Below, piece after piece: positions 1-10,100 of a DNA stretch of 64,000 bases. The notes beneath the pieces were generated by a model that had not been told where the DNA came from, did not search any database, and saw only the letters and a program-made list of their open reading frames with translations. This DNA comes from CAZAMB01 sp964486335. GTDB taxonomy: Bacteria > Planctomycetota > Phycisphaerae > UBA1845. The stretch is from assembly GCA_964486335.1 (NCBI GenBank), contig CAZAMB010000004.1:186001-250000 (forward strand). Reading direction: 5' to 3'. Numbering within the stretch: position 1 is the stretch's first letter; each line of letters starts with the position of its first letter. The translations under genes were made by a program, and so were the position numbers.

Positions 1-218
1 ATTCAGCGAAGGATCGACTCGGGAATCGATGTCCATCGTATGAACGCATTCGCTGGCGTGCAATTCCATACTGCAAATGCAGGAAACTTTCCCGGCATCA
101 TCTGATCCGACACCATCCAATCGGTTCGGAGAGTCTACGAATTCGTTCCGCGCGACCACGACTTTGGCAGAAACTGCGCGCGTGCCAACCATCGACATAA
201 AAACAGTTTGGATTTTTC

Positions 219-247
219 TTGCAAGTTGAATTGGCGGTCGCTATGCT
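219..247 (+). promoter_or_regulatory. Candidate sigma70-type promoter for the M43 protease gene
   Basis: TTGCAA (219-224), a 17-nt spacer and TATGCT (242-247) each match the sigma70 consensus at 4 of 6 positions. They lie about 100 nt upstream of the metalloprotease start. The remainder of bases 1-352 shows no gene that I can support. Confidence 0.35.
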
Positions 248-352
248 GCGCGACCAATCCGACTGTTCGGGCCATCCGCCCGTTGCGTCAACGGAACGGA
301 CAATTCGAGGCTTCGAGCCGGACGAGCATCTTTCGACAACAGGAGCGTGAGT

Positions 353-1300
353 ATGAGGCTGCGTCTTCAGGTAGCGGTTGCAATGGCGGTCTGCGCATTC
401 TCGTCATTGGCCCAGGCACAAAAGAACGTTGAGTTCGATCGAGGACCCATCGAAATCGAAGGGGTCACCTGGCCGAGCGAGGCAGCCTTTGTCGCCGGAG
501 GGGGGCGATGTTCGACGCATGAAGTTGACTTGAATACGGCCCGCTGGGTGGAAAGAGAATTGGGTTGGTTTGAGGCACTTCGTGGTCGCGGCGGCGAGGC
601 CGAGCGCGCTGGAGGATCGGTCACCGTTCAAGTTTACTTCCATGTGATCAACAAGGGTTCGGGTATTTCCAATGGTGATGTTCCGCAATCGATGATTGAT
701 GCTCAGATTCAGGTACTTAACGATGCCTACAGCAGCGCGACGGGCGGTTTCAACACGCCGTTTCGTTTCGTGCTGGTCGGCGTGACCCGAACGACCAACT
801 CGACGTGGTACACCATGAGCCCGGGTAGCTCGGCCGAAGCAGCCGCCAAGTCTGCATTGCGCCAAGGTGGCGCGGCGACGCTAAACATCTATTCGGCAGC
901 CCCCGGCGGCGGACTACTCGGTTGGGCAACGTTTCCCTGGTCGTATGCTGGGAACCCGACCAGCGACGGAGTCGTGATTCTGTATTCGTCCATGCCGGGC
1001 GGCAGCGCCGCCCCGTACAATCTCGGAGATACGGGCACGCATGAAGTCGGCCACTGGCTTGGGCTGTATCACACATTCCAGGGCGGATGCAATGGAAACG
1101 GCGATTACGTGAGCGATACTCCGGCAGAAAAATCACCGGCGTACGGATGCCCGACAGGGCGCGATTCCTGTCGCACTAAGGCCGGTCTCGACCCGATCGA
1201 AAACTTCATGGACTATACGGATGACTACTGCATGTTTAAGTTCACGAGCGGTCAATCGGCTCGCATGGACAGCCTGAGCCTGCAATACCGAGGACTGTAA
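353..1300 (+). CDS. Secreted zinc metalloprotease, M43 (pappalysin/cytophagalysin-like) family
   Basis: This predicted exported zinc endopeptidase has 315 residues. An N-terminal hydrophobic segment ending near SLAQAQ looks like a Sec signal peptide. The catalytic motif HEVGHWLGLYH fits HExxHxxGxxH, and a Met-turn (NFMDY) follows about 65 residues later, as in M43 metzincins. The conserved DTPAE and paired cysteines (CPTGRDSC) between them also fit the family. I chose ATG 353 because AGGAG at 341-345 lies 7 nt upstream. An in-frame GTG at 347 would sit directly on that Shine-Dalgarno. A strong hairpin follows the gene, so it is probably monocistronic. The substrate is unknown; M43 members are often secreted protein-degrading enzymes. 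Confidence 0.85.
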   Translation: MRLRLQVAVAMAVCAFSSLAQAQKNVEFDRGPIEIEGVTWPSEAAFVAGGGRCSTHEVDLNTARWVERELGWFEALRGRGGEAERAGGSVTVQVYFHVINKGSGISNGDVPQSMIDAQIQVLNDAYSSATGGFNTPFRFVLVGVTRTTNSTWYTMSPGSSAEAAAKSALRQGGAATLNIYSAAPGGGLLGWATFPWSYAGNPTSDGVVILYSSMPGGSAAPYNLGDTGTHEVGHWLGLYHTFQGGCNGNGDYVSDTPAEKSPAYGCPTGRDSCRTKAGLDPIENFMDYTDDYCMFKFTSGQSARMDSLSLQYRGL

Positions 1301-1373
1301 CCGAGCTGCGGACTCCGCGCTTTGCGTTGATCCGGTTTTTGACGTCGGACAACGAAAAAGTTGGGTTCTTTGT

Positions 1374-1424
1374 GAAAGTCGCGGCAGGTTGCGGCGCAAA
1401 TGCGTCCGACTTGCCGCGACTTTC
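1374..1424 (+). terminator. Long perfect hairpin after the M43 protease gene
   Basis: A 13-bp perfect stem (GAAAGTCGCGGCA at 1374-1386, complement at 1412-1424) with a 25-nt loop lies 74 nt after the stop. It is followed by a pyrimidine-rich CTTTCCTT stretch, not a pure T run. It probably terminates the upstream gene before the LCAT-like gene begins. Confidence 0.5.
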
Positions 1425-1478
1425 CTTTCCTTCAAGAGTAGCATGATGCAAAAGTCGTGAACCGACGGAGCACACGAC

Positions 1479-2780
1479 ATGCCTCAACCCCAAAGCCCGG
1501 TTGTCGTCATCCCCGGCATTACCGCGACGACGCTCCACGACCATTACCCGTTGCAAACCCGTGAATTGTGGTCCATGGTCCTGCGCAAGGAATACCGGCG
1601 ACTCGCGCTCCATCCTGACGACCTGCGTTACGAGACCGTAGAACCCGCGCGGGTTCAAGCCGGAAGTTTGTTTTCCATCTACGACGACTTCATCGAGGCG
1701 CTTCGGTACGAACTTTCACCAAAAGCGGACCTGCCGACGCCGGTTTTTGCCTTTCCATACGATTGGCGGCGAGATGTTCGAGAATCGGCCGTCGAACTCA
1801 ACGAATTGATCGAGGAAGTGATCGACCGAACGAAATTGTTGCGGCACTATGCCGGTCATGACGAGACACTGAAAGTGGACCTCGTCGGGCACTCGATGGG
1901 CGGGTTGATCATTTGCGAATACCTTTCGCAATTCGGCAAGAAGCACCGAATCGGAAAAATCGCGACTCTGGGAACGCCGTTTCTGGGGTCGATCGAAGCC
2001 GTCGTTAAACTGGCGACGGGCATGGGGAATCTCTCCGGAGCCAAACCGAGCGAACGCGAACGAGAGACAGCGCGATCCGTCCCTGCGATCTATCAGTTGT
2101 TGCCGACGTATGACGGAGCGGCCGTCGACGAGCACGACCAGCCTGTTGACTTGCTAAACCCAGCGAATTGGCAGCGCGGCATCGTCGAGAGTCTTTCCGA
2201 ATATGTTCGATTGCACTCGGTGAAAGTACACAAGTCGGCGAAACTCAGGTCCGAGCGAGCTTTGGAAATCCTCACGTCACTGCTTGACGGCGCCCGAAGG
2301 CACCGGGAGACCGTTCGAAAGCTGAAACTGGCCGATGCGGGAATCGAGCCGGACGATTGGTTGGCCGTCGCCGGAATTGGATACCCTACTCATTTGCAAC
2401 TCACGGTGACCGGGCTTCCGGCAAAACCGCGCTTCGACATTTCCGAGGATCAGTGCGTTGACCATTGGAACGAAGACAATGGCTCGCGCGAGACCGGCGA
2501 CGGCACGGTTCCATTCGACGGCGCCCAGCCTCCGTTCTTGAAAGACGATCAGCTTGTCTGCGTCACCAGAGACCATTTCAGCATCATCGAAATCGGCGAC
2601 AAGACCGTGATGGCGTTTGCGGGACTTCACGGCGTACTGCCCATGATGAATCTTTTGCAACGCCTGGTCGTTAAGCACTTCCTGCCGACTTACAAAGGGG
2701 AAACGAAAGGGCTGCTCCCAGCACCCGGAATATCCAAGGATGCATGGCGTCCGCCGATTCGTGATCTGCTGAAAACGTGA
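1479..2780 (+). CDS. LCAT/PDAT-like alpha/beta hydrolase
   Basis: This 433-residue protein resembles lecithin:cholesterol acyltransferase-type hydrolases, which act on acyl-lipid esters. The N-terminus VVVIPGITAT is the usual first strand and oxyanion region of the family. The nucleophile elbow GHSMGG is near residue 137. GDGTVPF (near 345) and a downstream TRDHF histidine (near 365) fit the Asp and His of the triad. No signal peptide is visible, so a cytoplasmic location is likely. GGAG at 1467-1470 is 8 nt upstream of ATG 1479. The next gene converges on it from the other strand. The substrate (lipid, polyester or other) cannot be read from sequence. Confidence 0.75.
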   Translation: MPQPQSPVVVIPGITATTLHDHYPLQTRELWSMVLRKEYRRLALHPDDLRYETVEPARVQAGSLFSIYDDFIEALRYELSPKADLPTPVFAFPYDWRRDVRESAVELNELIEEVIDRTKLLRHYAGHDETLKVDLVGHSMGGLIICEYLSQFGKKHRIGKIATLGTPFLGSIEAVVKLATGMGNLSGAKPSERERETARSVPAIYQLLPTYDGAAVDEHDQPVDLLNPANWQRGIVESLSEYVRLHSVKVHKSAKLRSERALEILTSLLDGARRHRETVRKLKLADAGIEPDDWLAVAGIGYPTHLQLTVTGLPAKPRFDISEDQCVDHWNEDNGSRETGDGTVPFDGAQPPFLKDDQLVCVTRDHFSIIEIGDKTVMAFAGLHGVLPMMNLLQRLVVKHFLPTYKGETKGLLPAPGISKDAWRPPIRDLLKT

Positions 2781-2833
2781 TCACCACTGTCCGAACGGCC
2801 AAGACGCGAGAACGCCGAGCCTCATTGTTGCGA

Positions 2834-3802
2834 TCACGTCACGGCCGGCGTCAGGACATATTGAATTTCGGCGGGCTCGGGGTCGCCCATGAGGTCGAGA
2901 CTTGAATGAAAAAACGGCATGAGAAGTTCATGAAGGAGGTCCACCCAGTCTCGCTTGATCGCACCACGCGTGGTTGAGTCCAACGCGTTGGCCATTCGAA
3001 CCAGGAGCGGAGCGATGGGGCGAAGTCCAACATCCCAAAGATGAGCGTGAGTCCGAGTGACAAAGGGAATCGCCTCAACGACTTCCAGGTGATTGCGGAC
3101 AAATCGTCTTTCCCACGTGGAACGATCGGCCAACGTCGGCCAGCAGTCCAGTCGCCCGCGACCGATGATGTCCAGAAACCGATCGCCGAGCACGGCACGA
3201 AAGCCATCCAAGTTGAAGCGGCGCATGCCTTCGAGCTTCACTTGCAGCACGATCCTGCCTCCCGGTCGCACGACCCGGGCAAGCTCACTGAGAAACGAGT
3301 CGATCTCGCGCACCCAGTAGGCCGCGTTGCAGTACAACGTTTGGATTTCGCCATCGGCCAATGGGAGTGCATCGTTGTTGTCATGTTTGATCAAACGACG
3401 ATACAGGTGAAGCGTCGCGGCTTTGGTCAGCATCGCCGCCTTGCAGTCGGTTCCGACGTCGACTTGTTGAACCGGATCGCGCACAATCCTCGGCCTGTAT
3501 CGCTCCACGCCGCCGTCGAACATGTCGGCGTGTCGATCTTTAACATGTTCGAGATGATCAACCGCCAGAAAGACATCGAACGAACGGTCGAACAGCCCGC
3601 CGCAATGGATGAATGTAAACACTCCGTCGCCGCAACTCACATCAGCGACCGGCCGCTGGAGTTCAACCCGATTCAGCGCTTCGCTGCGCAGCGCCATCCA
3701 CAACGCGTTTTCCGGCCGCAACCAATAGGCTTCCAGAAAACCGCGAAGCATCGAGGCCCGATCGTGGATGGATGAAAGAACCGGAGCGATTACGTCGAGC
3801 AT
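2834..3802 (-). CDS. Class I SAM-dependent methyltransferase, divergent
   Basis: This is a predicted methyltransferase of about 322 residues. Motif I appears as DVSCGDGVFTF (usually D/E-x-G-x-G-x-G). DVFLAVDHLEHV and the later ARVVRPGGRIVLQV match the acidic post-I strand and the post-III PGG turn of Methyltransf_11-type enzymes. Its start overlaps the end of the upstream deacetylase gene: ATG 3802 gives a 13-nt overlap, and an alternative GTG at 3814 gives 25 nt. Translational coupling is therefore likely. Together with kdsD and a NodB-type deacetylase it may modify a surface glycan. That role is inferred from context only. No Shine-Dalgarno separates the two start options. Confidence 0.65.
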   Translation of the reverse strand: MLDVIAPVLSSIHDRASMLRGFLEAYWLRPENALWMALRSEALNRVELQRPVADVSCGDGVFTFIHCGGLFDRSFDVFLAVDHLEHVKDRHADMFDGGVERYRPRIVRDPVQQVDVGTDCKAAMLTKAATLHLYRRLIKHDNNDALPLADGEIQTLYCNAAYWVREIDSFLSELARVVRPGGRIVLQVKLEGMRRFNLDGFRAVLGDRFLDIIGRGRLDCWPTLADRSTWERRFVRNHLEVVEAIPFVTRTHAHLWDVGLRPIAPLLVRMANALDSTTRGAIKRDWVDLLHELLMPFFHSSLDLMGDPEPAEIQYVLTPAVT

Positions 3803-4872
3803 GCTTGCGGCCACGCGTTGTCCCTGGTTGAGTCATTCGACCAAGCTTCGTCCACGGCAATGGTGTCGAATCGCGGAATCTGGTGCTGCGCCGTCTGACG
3901 GTTCGCCCAGGCTTGCTCCGTGGTAAACGCGTGGACGAAATCGGCCTTCGAGAGAATCTCGTCCGCGCGCGGTGGAACGCTCCCGAAAGGAAAAGAAAAC
4001 GGTCGCTTTTCAGGTCCGAGACCTTCCCGGAGTACCGCTGCGACCCTGCGAACGTCCTTTTCGATAGCCGTCGCATCCCAACGTCGATAGGCCTCATGCT
4101 GGAATCCGTGACCGCCGATCGTGTGCCCGGCGGATTCCATACGAACAAGGTCATCCCAGCCAAGGTACCAGTGTCGCGCCCATCGCGCTGACGAACCAAC
4201 GTGTTCCTCGAACAGCCGATCGACCGTGCACTTCCGCACTTCCTCCGGAAGCTTGATGGTTAACAAATACTTCAGGCAGGCGACGGGCCGCGTTTCATAG
4301 TGATACATGGCTTCGGCTGCCTTGCGTTCGGCGTCGGAAAGGAAAGTATCCGTCGCGCCCCTGTCGCTCAAGTGTCGGACGATTTCCTCTTGAAGCCGGT
4401 CCACGCCCAACGTCGAAAGAAGCAAGTGAACAGCGTGGGCGGAAAGCATTCGATGCTCAGTCAACACGGCCCCGGGAATGAAGAAAACACCGCGCAGGCC
4501 ACGCGACTGGAGGATGGGCGCGACCGTCTCGGCATGATCGGCGAGACCGTCATCAAATGTCAAAAGAAACGACTTCGAAGGAATGGTCGCCCGCCCGCAG
4601 GTCCACGCGTACAACGTCGGCCAATCGACGGGTTCGAGCCGCGCACAAAGTTGATCAATCTGTCGCTCAAACGCGGAGGGAGTCAGTGCGTGGATTCCGG
4701 GGTTTGCTCCCGCGGAGGCGCGGTGATCGTTGTCGTCGCGTACATAGTGGTACATCACGACCAGGCAGCTTGGCCCCGCCTCGTCCTGGCTTGGTCTTGG
4801 ATCACCCTTCTGGCAAGTCGCGTTTTCCGGCACAATCACCTTTATCGGATTTTCCGCCGTGAGGCTGCACAT
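3790..4872 (-). CDS. Polysaccharide deacetylase (NodB homology, CE4 type)
   Basis: This 360-residue protein has the NodB metal-dependent deacetylase motifs. MYHYVRD is near residue 41, LTFDDGLADHA (catalytic Asp and metal Asp) near 103, and GHTIGGHGFQHEA (metal-binding His pair) near 250. A later FSFPFG segment also fits. CE4 enzymes remove N- or O-acetyl groups from glycans such as peptidoglycan, chitin-like oligomers or exopolysaccharides. No signal peptide is evident; the first 35 residues are polar, which suggests a cytoplasmic or lipid-linked intermediate substrate, as in some exopolysaccharide clusters. It lies 33 nt after kdsD and overlaps the following methyltransferase gene, so the three probably form one transcript. 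No Shine-Dalgarno is evident at ATG 4872. Confidence 0.85.
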   Translation of the reverse strand: MCSLTAENPIKVIVPENATCQKGDPRPSQDEAGPSCLVVMYHYVRDDNDHRASAGANPGIHALTPSAFERQIDQLCARLEPVDWPTLYAWTCGRATIPSKSFLLTFDDGLADHAETVAPILQSRGLRGVFFIPGAVLTEHRMLSAHAVHLLLSTLGVDRLQEEIVRHLSDRGATDTFLSDAERKAAEAMYHYETRPVACLKYLLTIKLPEEVRKCTVDRLFEEHVGSSARWARHWYLGWDDLVRMESAGHTIGGHGFQHEAYRRWDATAIEKDVRRVAAVLREGLGPEKRPFSFPFGSVPPRADEILSKADFVHAFTTEQAWANRQTAQHQIPRFDTIAVDEAWSNDSTRDNAWPQACST

Positions 4873-4905
4873 GATATTAAGAAGCCATCACGTGTGGACG
4901 ATCTA

Positions 4906-5949
4906 TCAACCGTTCTCCACGAAGGAATATCCTCGCGCCAGAAGGTCTTGTATATCAATTAACCCAACCAGCCGATCAGTGTCGTCGACCACGGGCAGCT
5001 CGTCGATAGAAAAGGATCGCATGATATCCAACGCGTCGGCCACGCGGGCATCCGCGGGAATCCGCTTCGGGGACCGAGTCATCACTTCGGAAACCGGTCG
5101 ATCGGCCGACTGGACTGCGGAACGGAACAACCGAAAGAAATCGCCGTGAGTGATGATCCCGATCAGTCGCGCTTCTTTGTCGACCACCGCCGCCGCGCCA
5201 GCTCGTTTGGGCGCGGCTAGAATCGTCTCGTAACAGGCGCCAAGTGAATCTGATTCCCGCACCGTAGGGCAATTCGCGCCCGTTCGCATCACGTCGCGGG
5301 CCTTCATCAAGAACCGGCCCAACGCTCCGCCGGGATGATAACTTGCATACTGCTCCGGCTTGATCGATTTCTCGGCCATCACGGTTAGCGCGATTGCATC
5401 CCCCACCGCCAACATGGCCGCCGTTGACGAGCTCGGCGCCAGGCCCAGCGGACAGGCTTCGGGCGTTCGGCCGATTTCCACAACGAAATCGGCTGCGGAA
5501 GCGGCCGGTGAGTCCGCATTAGCTGTCAGGAGAATGATTTTGCACCCGAGGCTTTTTAGCCTCGGAAGCAGTTCCACCAATTCGGAGCTGCCCGATTTGC
5601 TCAACGCAATGACCACGTCATCGGGATGGATCATTCCCAGGTCGCCGTGGAGGGCGTCCACGGGGTGCAGCGAATAAGCAAGCGTACCGGTGCTGGCCAA
5701 TGTTGCCTGAATCTTGTCGCCGATCAGCCCGGCTTTGCCCATGCCCGTCACGCAAACCCGGCCGCGCGATCGCAGGATCGTTTCCACCGCGCCGACGAAT
5801 GCATCGCCAAGACGCGATTGGGCGTCCGACACGGACGCCGCTTCGGCCTGCAACACAGCCCGACCGCGAGCCAGAATCGAATGACTGTTGGCCGGAGCCT
5901 TAGCCAAATGGGGCGACGGATCCGAGAGTTTGTCTACCGCTGTCCTCAT
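4906..5949 (-). CDS. kdsD: Arabinose-5-phosphate isomerase (KdsD/KpsF/GutQ family)
   Basis: This 347-residue protein has the full family layout. An N-terminal SIS sugar-isomerase domain contains CVTGMGKAG near residue 64, SKSGSSEL near 113 and CPLGLAPSSST near 166. Two C-terminal CBS domains follow (about 215-270 and 280-345, ending in GLIDIQDLLARG). KdsD interconverts ribulose-5-P and arabinose-5-P, the first step toward Kdo, so its presence suggests Kdo-containing outer-membrane glycans. It heads a three-gene unit with a deacetylase and a methyltransferase. A good -35/-10 pair ends 8 nt before the ATG and no Shine-Dalgarno is seen, so the mRNA may be leaderless. Confidence 0.9.
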   Translation of the reverse strand: MRTAVDKLSDPSPHLAKAPANSHSILARGRAVLQAEAASVSDAQSRLGDAFVGAVETILRSRGRVCVTGMGKAGLIGDKIQATLASTGTLAYSLHPVDALHGDLGMIHPDDVVIALSKSGSSELVELLPRLKSLGCKIILLTANADSPAASAADFVVEIGRTPEACPLGLAPSSSTAAMLAVGDAIALTVMAEKSIKPEQYASYHPGGALGRFLMKARDVMRTGANCPTVRESDSLGACYETILAAPKRAGAAAVVDKEARLIGIITHGDFFRLFRSAVQSADRPVSEVMTRSPKRIPADARVADALDIMRSFSIDELPVVDDTDRLVGLIDIQDLLARGYSFVENG

Positions 5950-5957
5950 GGAACATG

Positions 5958-5986
5958 ATTATCCGGCAAAACAACCCAAGACTCAA
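5958..5986 (-). promoter_or_regulatory. kdsD promoter, leaderless-type spacing
   Basis: On the minus strand TTGAGT (5986-5981), a 17-nt spacer and GATAAT (5963-5958, 5 of 6 consensus) precede ATG 5949 by only 8 nt. Transcription would begin at or within 1-2 nt of the start codon. Confidence 0.6.
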
Positions 5987-6104
5987 TCAGCGTGATCGTG
6001 ACAGGCGATTGGGTCAAACTCGGCATTTTGCACACACTTCGCTCGATTCATCGGCGTTTTCTTGCCCTGTCCGACAGGTTCATGGGATCCATAAATCAGT
6101 AGGT

Positions 6105-7100
6105 TCAGGGCATGACTTGGGTTGGCTTGCCTTCCTGTATTCGAACTTGCTCGCGATTCACCCCTTCTCGTGAAAGCGCTTCAATGATTTCATCGACGCG
6201 CGACTTCGGCACGCCGGCATCGGGTCGAATCACGACGGAGACGGCTCGGCCGCCAGCCAGCTCCGCACGAGCCGACGCCGCGATCTCCTCTGTACGCACT
6301 CGCTCTCCCTGCCGCCGAAGCGTCCCGTCGTCGGCAACCGTCAACAAAAGGACGTGGCGCTCGGCGCTACGAATGGAAAGCGTGCATTTCGTGCCCTTTG
6401 GGGGAATGGCCTCCGTATTGGCTTTGAGCCAAAGTTGTTCGTTGTCGGCGCTGTGCGATGACTTCAGCCCGATCAACGCGGAATCGAAATCCACAACGCA
6501 TGCGACCGTGCCGTCGCCATCCGCGGCGAATCGATCCTTGCTTATCACCCTTGATCCGCAAAACACCCAATCGAGTTTTTGCACGACCTGGCCCGTTGCC
6601 GCGTCGGCAAACCATGATTCTACGGATTCGAGTTTCTCATCCTTCCATTCGTTACAACGCACTTCCAAAGTCAGCAGTTCGCCGGAGGCCGGTTTCCAGC
6701 GGTCGGACTTTTCGTCGAATTCGACGGGCGAGCCCGGCTCAAGCCCTACGAGTCCCATTGCTTGAAAAATGTGAACCGGCCTGGCGGCGACGACGAGGAT
6801 GCTTTCGTGTTCGCGCGATCTTGGGCTGCAAGCGAGAAGCTCCAGCGGACCTTCGCGAAGGGCAACCTCGGCATCCAATTCAACCGTGCCCTGAACCCAA
6901 AGTATGCGAATTCCCGGTGCGAAGTCCCGGATCGGTCGGCCTTGAGCGTCTTGCGGCTTGACGGAAGTTTCCGACGGGTCCTGCGCGGCATTGGCCAATG
7001 AAACGATCAGGGTCAGGAGTCCAACAAGGAAGACAATCCACATGCGCCGAACAAGTCGCGTCCCGAGGCCGACGCCAATCTGCATTCCGCGAGAGGCCAT
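6105..7100 (-). CDS. YdjY-domain exported protein with an ExbD-like C-terminal segment
   Basis: This 331-residue exported protein has a hydrophobic signal or anchor segment at about residues 20-38 (WIVFLVGLLTLIVSLANA). The first half carries the YdjY-type pattern: VELDAEVALREGPLELLAC, HESILVVAARPVHIFQAMGLVGLEPG and EVRCNEWKD. The last 90 residues (VLLLTVADDGTLRRQGERV and VSVVIRPDAGVPKSRVDEII) resemble the periplasmic domain of ExbD/TolR, without the ExbD N-terminal membrane anchor. The function of YdjY domains is unknown. The gene begins 31 nt after the secretin gene, so it is probably the last member of the pilus/secretin operon and may act in the periplasm. No clear Shine-Dalgarno is seen at ATG 7100. 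Confidence 0.65.
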   Translation of the reverse strand: MASRGMQIGVGLGTRLVRRMWIVFLVGLLTLIVSLANAAQDPSETSVKPQDAQGRPIRDFAPGIRILWVQGTVELDAEVALREGPLELLACSPRSREHESILVVAARPVHIFQAMGLVGLEPGSPVEFDEKSDRWKPASGELLTLEVRCNEWKDEKLESVESWFADAATGQVVQKLDWVFCGSRVISKDRFAADGDGTVACVVDFDSALIGLKSSHSADNEQLWLKANTEAIPPKGTKCTLSIRSAERHVLLLTVADDGTLRRQGERVRTEEIAASARAELAGGRAVSVVIRPDAGVPKSRVDEIIEALSREGVNREQVRIQEGKPTQVMP

Positions 7101-7131
7101 GACAACTCGGAGGCGACGTCGCGATCAACCG

Positions 7132-10100
7132 TTAACGCTGCGAAAACGACGGAAACGCCAGTTCTTCCTGCTCGCTCTGAATCATGATCTTCGGCTTGAT
7201 CAGAATGAGAAGCGTCTGCTCGTCCTTCACCGTTGATCGCGACGAATAAGCGCGTTTGAGAATCGGGATCTTCGACAGAATGGGTACGCCAGCCTCGACC
7301 TCGGTTTCGCTGGCGAGCTTTTGGCCGCCGATCAACAACGTCCCGCCGTCGGGCACCGAAACGGTCGTTTGGATGCGCTGGCTCGACAGCGTCGGAACCT
7401 GAATGAATGCGGCCAGCGCCGCTCCACCTCCGAAACCGCCGCCCGCAACGCCTCCGGAGAACGGAATGGTCTGCAAATCGAGCAATCGGGTTACGCCGGG
7501 TCGTAGCGTCATCGTGACGTATCGCTTGTCGGAGGTTACCGTCGCATTCACGTCGAGCACGGCACCGGAGTCGATCGTTCCAACCTGCGGCGCTTGAGCG
7601 ACCGCGCCGGTACCAACGACTGGATTCAACTGACTTACGAAATTCTGCTGAATCGTCACGGCCACCCACGATCGTTGACCGTTAAACAATACTAATTGCG
7701 GAGCGGTCAGTACGGTCGTCCGCGAATCGGCCTGGGTCGCACGAATAAGGAAGTCCACTTGAATGTTGTCGAGAAAACTCCCAAAAATGCTAAGCGCCGG
7801 AGGAAGCGCTTGTCCGGCGAAGCTTCCGGGAACGTCGCTTCCGAGGTTCGATGGATCAGTGAAAGAAGACAGCCGGTTTACGATTGGCACCGGCGTCGAC
7901 TGACTTCCACTGCCGCCTCCGCGCTGCGGAACGAGGTACGGCTGATTGTACGGCTGAGCAATCGCACCTCCGGGCGGCGTTCCGATGTTCGCGGTCCCCA
8001 AGGCCGGCGTCGCCGGCGTGAATCCAAGCCTGGAGAACGATCTCGGAAGAAGCAGTGGGCTTCCCAACACCGGATCGGTAACCGGTCCGCCTGCGCCGGG
8101 AATGTAATCAAAGCCCGCGTTTCCGCTATTCAGGACGATATCAAGGTCCATCCCGAGTTCTTCGAGATAATGGCTGGAAACAGTGATGAACCTCGCCTCA
8201 ACGGCGATCTGGATCGCTCTTTGATCTCGAAGCTTGCCCAGCAGGTCGCCGATGGCTCGCTGGCCTGCCGTGTTCTGCGTGATGACAAGCTGCCCGTTGA
8301 TTTCCGAGATATTTCCAATCGTGCCGCCCCGATCCCGCCAACTTCCGGGCGCGACCGTGTCCTCGATCAATTGGATGATTTCACGGACTCTTCTGGCCCG
8401 GCCGGGATCGGGAGGCGAAGTTTCGCCGTCGTCATCCGCATCGGACCACGGCGAGGCCGACGCCGGGCTCGTTGGACTGTTCGCGACGTTGCGACTGTTC
8501 GCCGCGGTAAGGTCCTTCATTGGCGGGTCATTAAAATTTGGAATCTCCATCAACAGATCATTGATATCGTATACGACCTGATAGGTATTTTGGTCCAGCG
8601 TTTCGCGCGTAGCGATGACAATCGCCTCATCGGTGACGTCAAATCCAAGCTCGACGGCGCCGCCGCTCGCCTGATCGAGAACTTCCGTCAACGCTCGCCG
8701 CAATGAAATCTCATTGGGAACGCGTAGCGAAATAGGAGTGATGCGATCGATATTCACACGCTGAAGGTCGTGCCACTTGACGATCACGTTCAGGTTCTGT
8801 GCCGAAGCCAGCTTTTCGATCACCTGGTCGAAGGGCATTTGCTCAAAATGGATCGGCACGGGGGAGTCCAGCGCCGAAATCAGCGTGCCGCGCCGAATTA
8901 GCGACGAGCCTCGCCGTTCCGGCCTTGCCATGATCTCGTTCCAGTCTTTCGGATACCGCAGAAGGTCGGCCCAGGGAATCTTGGAATCTTCCACGTCGTT
9001 GAGGGACCGCTGTGTCTCGCGACTGAAATCGTCTCGCAACTCGCGCCCCCGTCGAAACTCACGAAGCACTTCCAGATCGTCCATCATCCAACGTGCTTCC
9101 TGATACTTCGGATCAATGACCGTGACTTGCTTGAGCACATTGATAGCTGCGTTCAAATCACCATCCCGGCGATGCTGAACGGCCTGTTCCATCAACTTCT
9201 GCACCTGCTGACGCCGATTTTCCTCGTCTTCCCGCAAGCGGGCCGCACGTTGTTCTTCGATCTGGCGACGAACTTCGGCGACCTTTCGCTCGTTGTATTC
9301 CCTTTCCGCAGCGGCGACGAACGCCGCCAGCGCATCAGCCTCACTTCGCAAACTCTCGTACAGTGAGACCGGATCCGCAAATTGTTTCGCCGATTCAACG
9401 ATTTGATTGGATCGAACCACAAGCTGATTTGCCTCTTCAAACCGCTCGCTGGCAACCTGGTCACGAATGCGCGACTCGACATCGCGGTATTCGGCCTGGG
9501 CACGCTGCCAATTAATGGCATCCTCGCGCTTGATCCGCGCGATCAGCGATTCCGGCGCGACTCCGGAAACATTTTGCCGGTGCTGCGCGACCTGCCGAAG
9601 TCCGTCGTTGGCCTCCGGAAATCCCGGAACCAAATCCAGTGCTTGATTGAATAGCCGCTCCGCCTCGTCGAGACGACCACCGCGCAACATATCGTTGCCT
9701 TCGGTGGTCAATGCTTTGGCTCGCTCGGTGTCGGCCGGGGTTCCACCGCCCCCGCCACCCTTCACTGCCTCCATAGGGGCTTCTTTGGTCGCCGCCGGTG
9801 CCGGGCTCGCATTCGCGTCCGACGGCGCATCTGATTGAATCTCGAGCTTTAGCCCCGCCGCAGCCTCACGAACATCCTGCGGCGCGTATTCATTCCCGAG
9901 TACGGCTTCGAGGAGACTCATAGCCTTGGCCGAGTCTCCATCCCGACGTGCCTGCTGTGCAGCCTCAAATTCGTTTTGGGCTTTGTCGACCATCTTAATG
10001 GCCGTTTGCACGCGCGACATGTAGTCGTCTCGCTTGGTTTGATCTTCAGCACTCAGCGAGCCCCGATCGACCCCCGTCAGCAATTCCTGGGCTCCAAGGT

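Noticed and set aside
1242..1658. Minus-strand open frame antisense to the M43 and LCAT-like genes
   Set aside because: It has no recognisable domain or Shine-Dalgarno and overlaps two well-supported genes.
7696..8706. Long plus-strand open frame (336 codons) inside the secretin gene
   Set aside because: It is Arg-rich, has no family signature, and is the antisense of a clearly conserved secretin.
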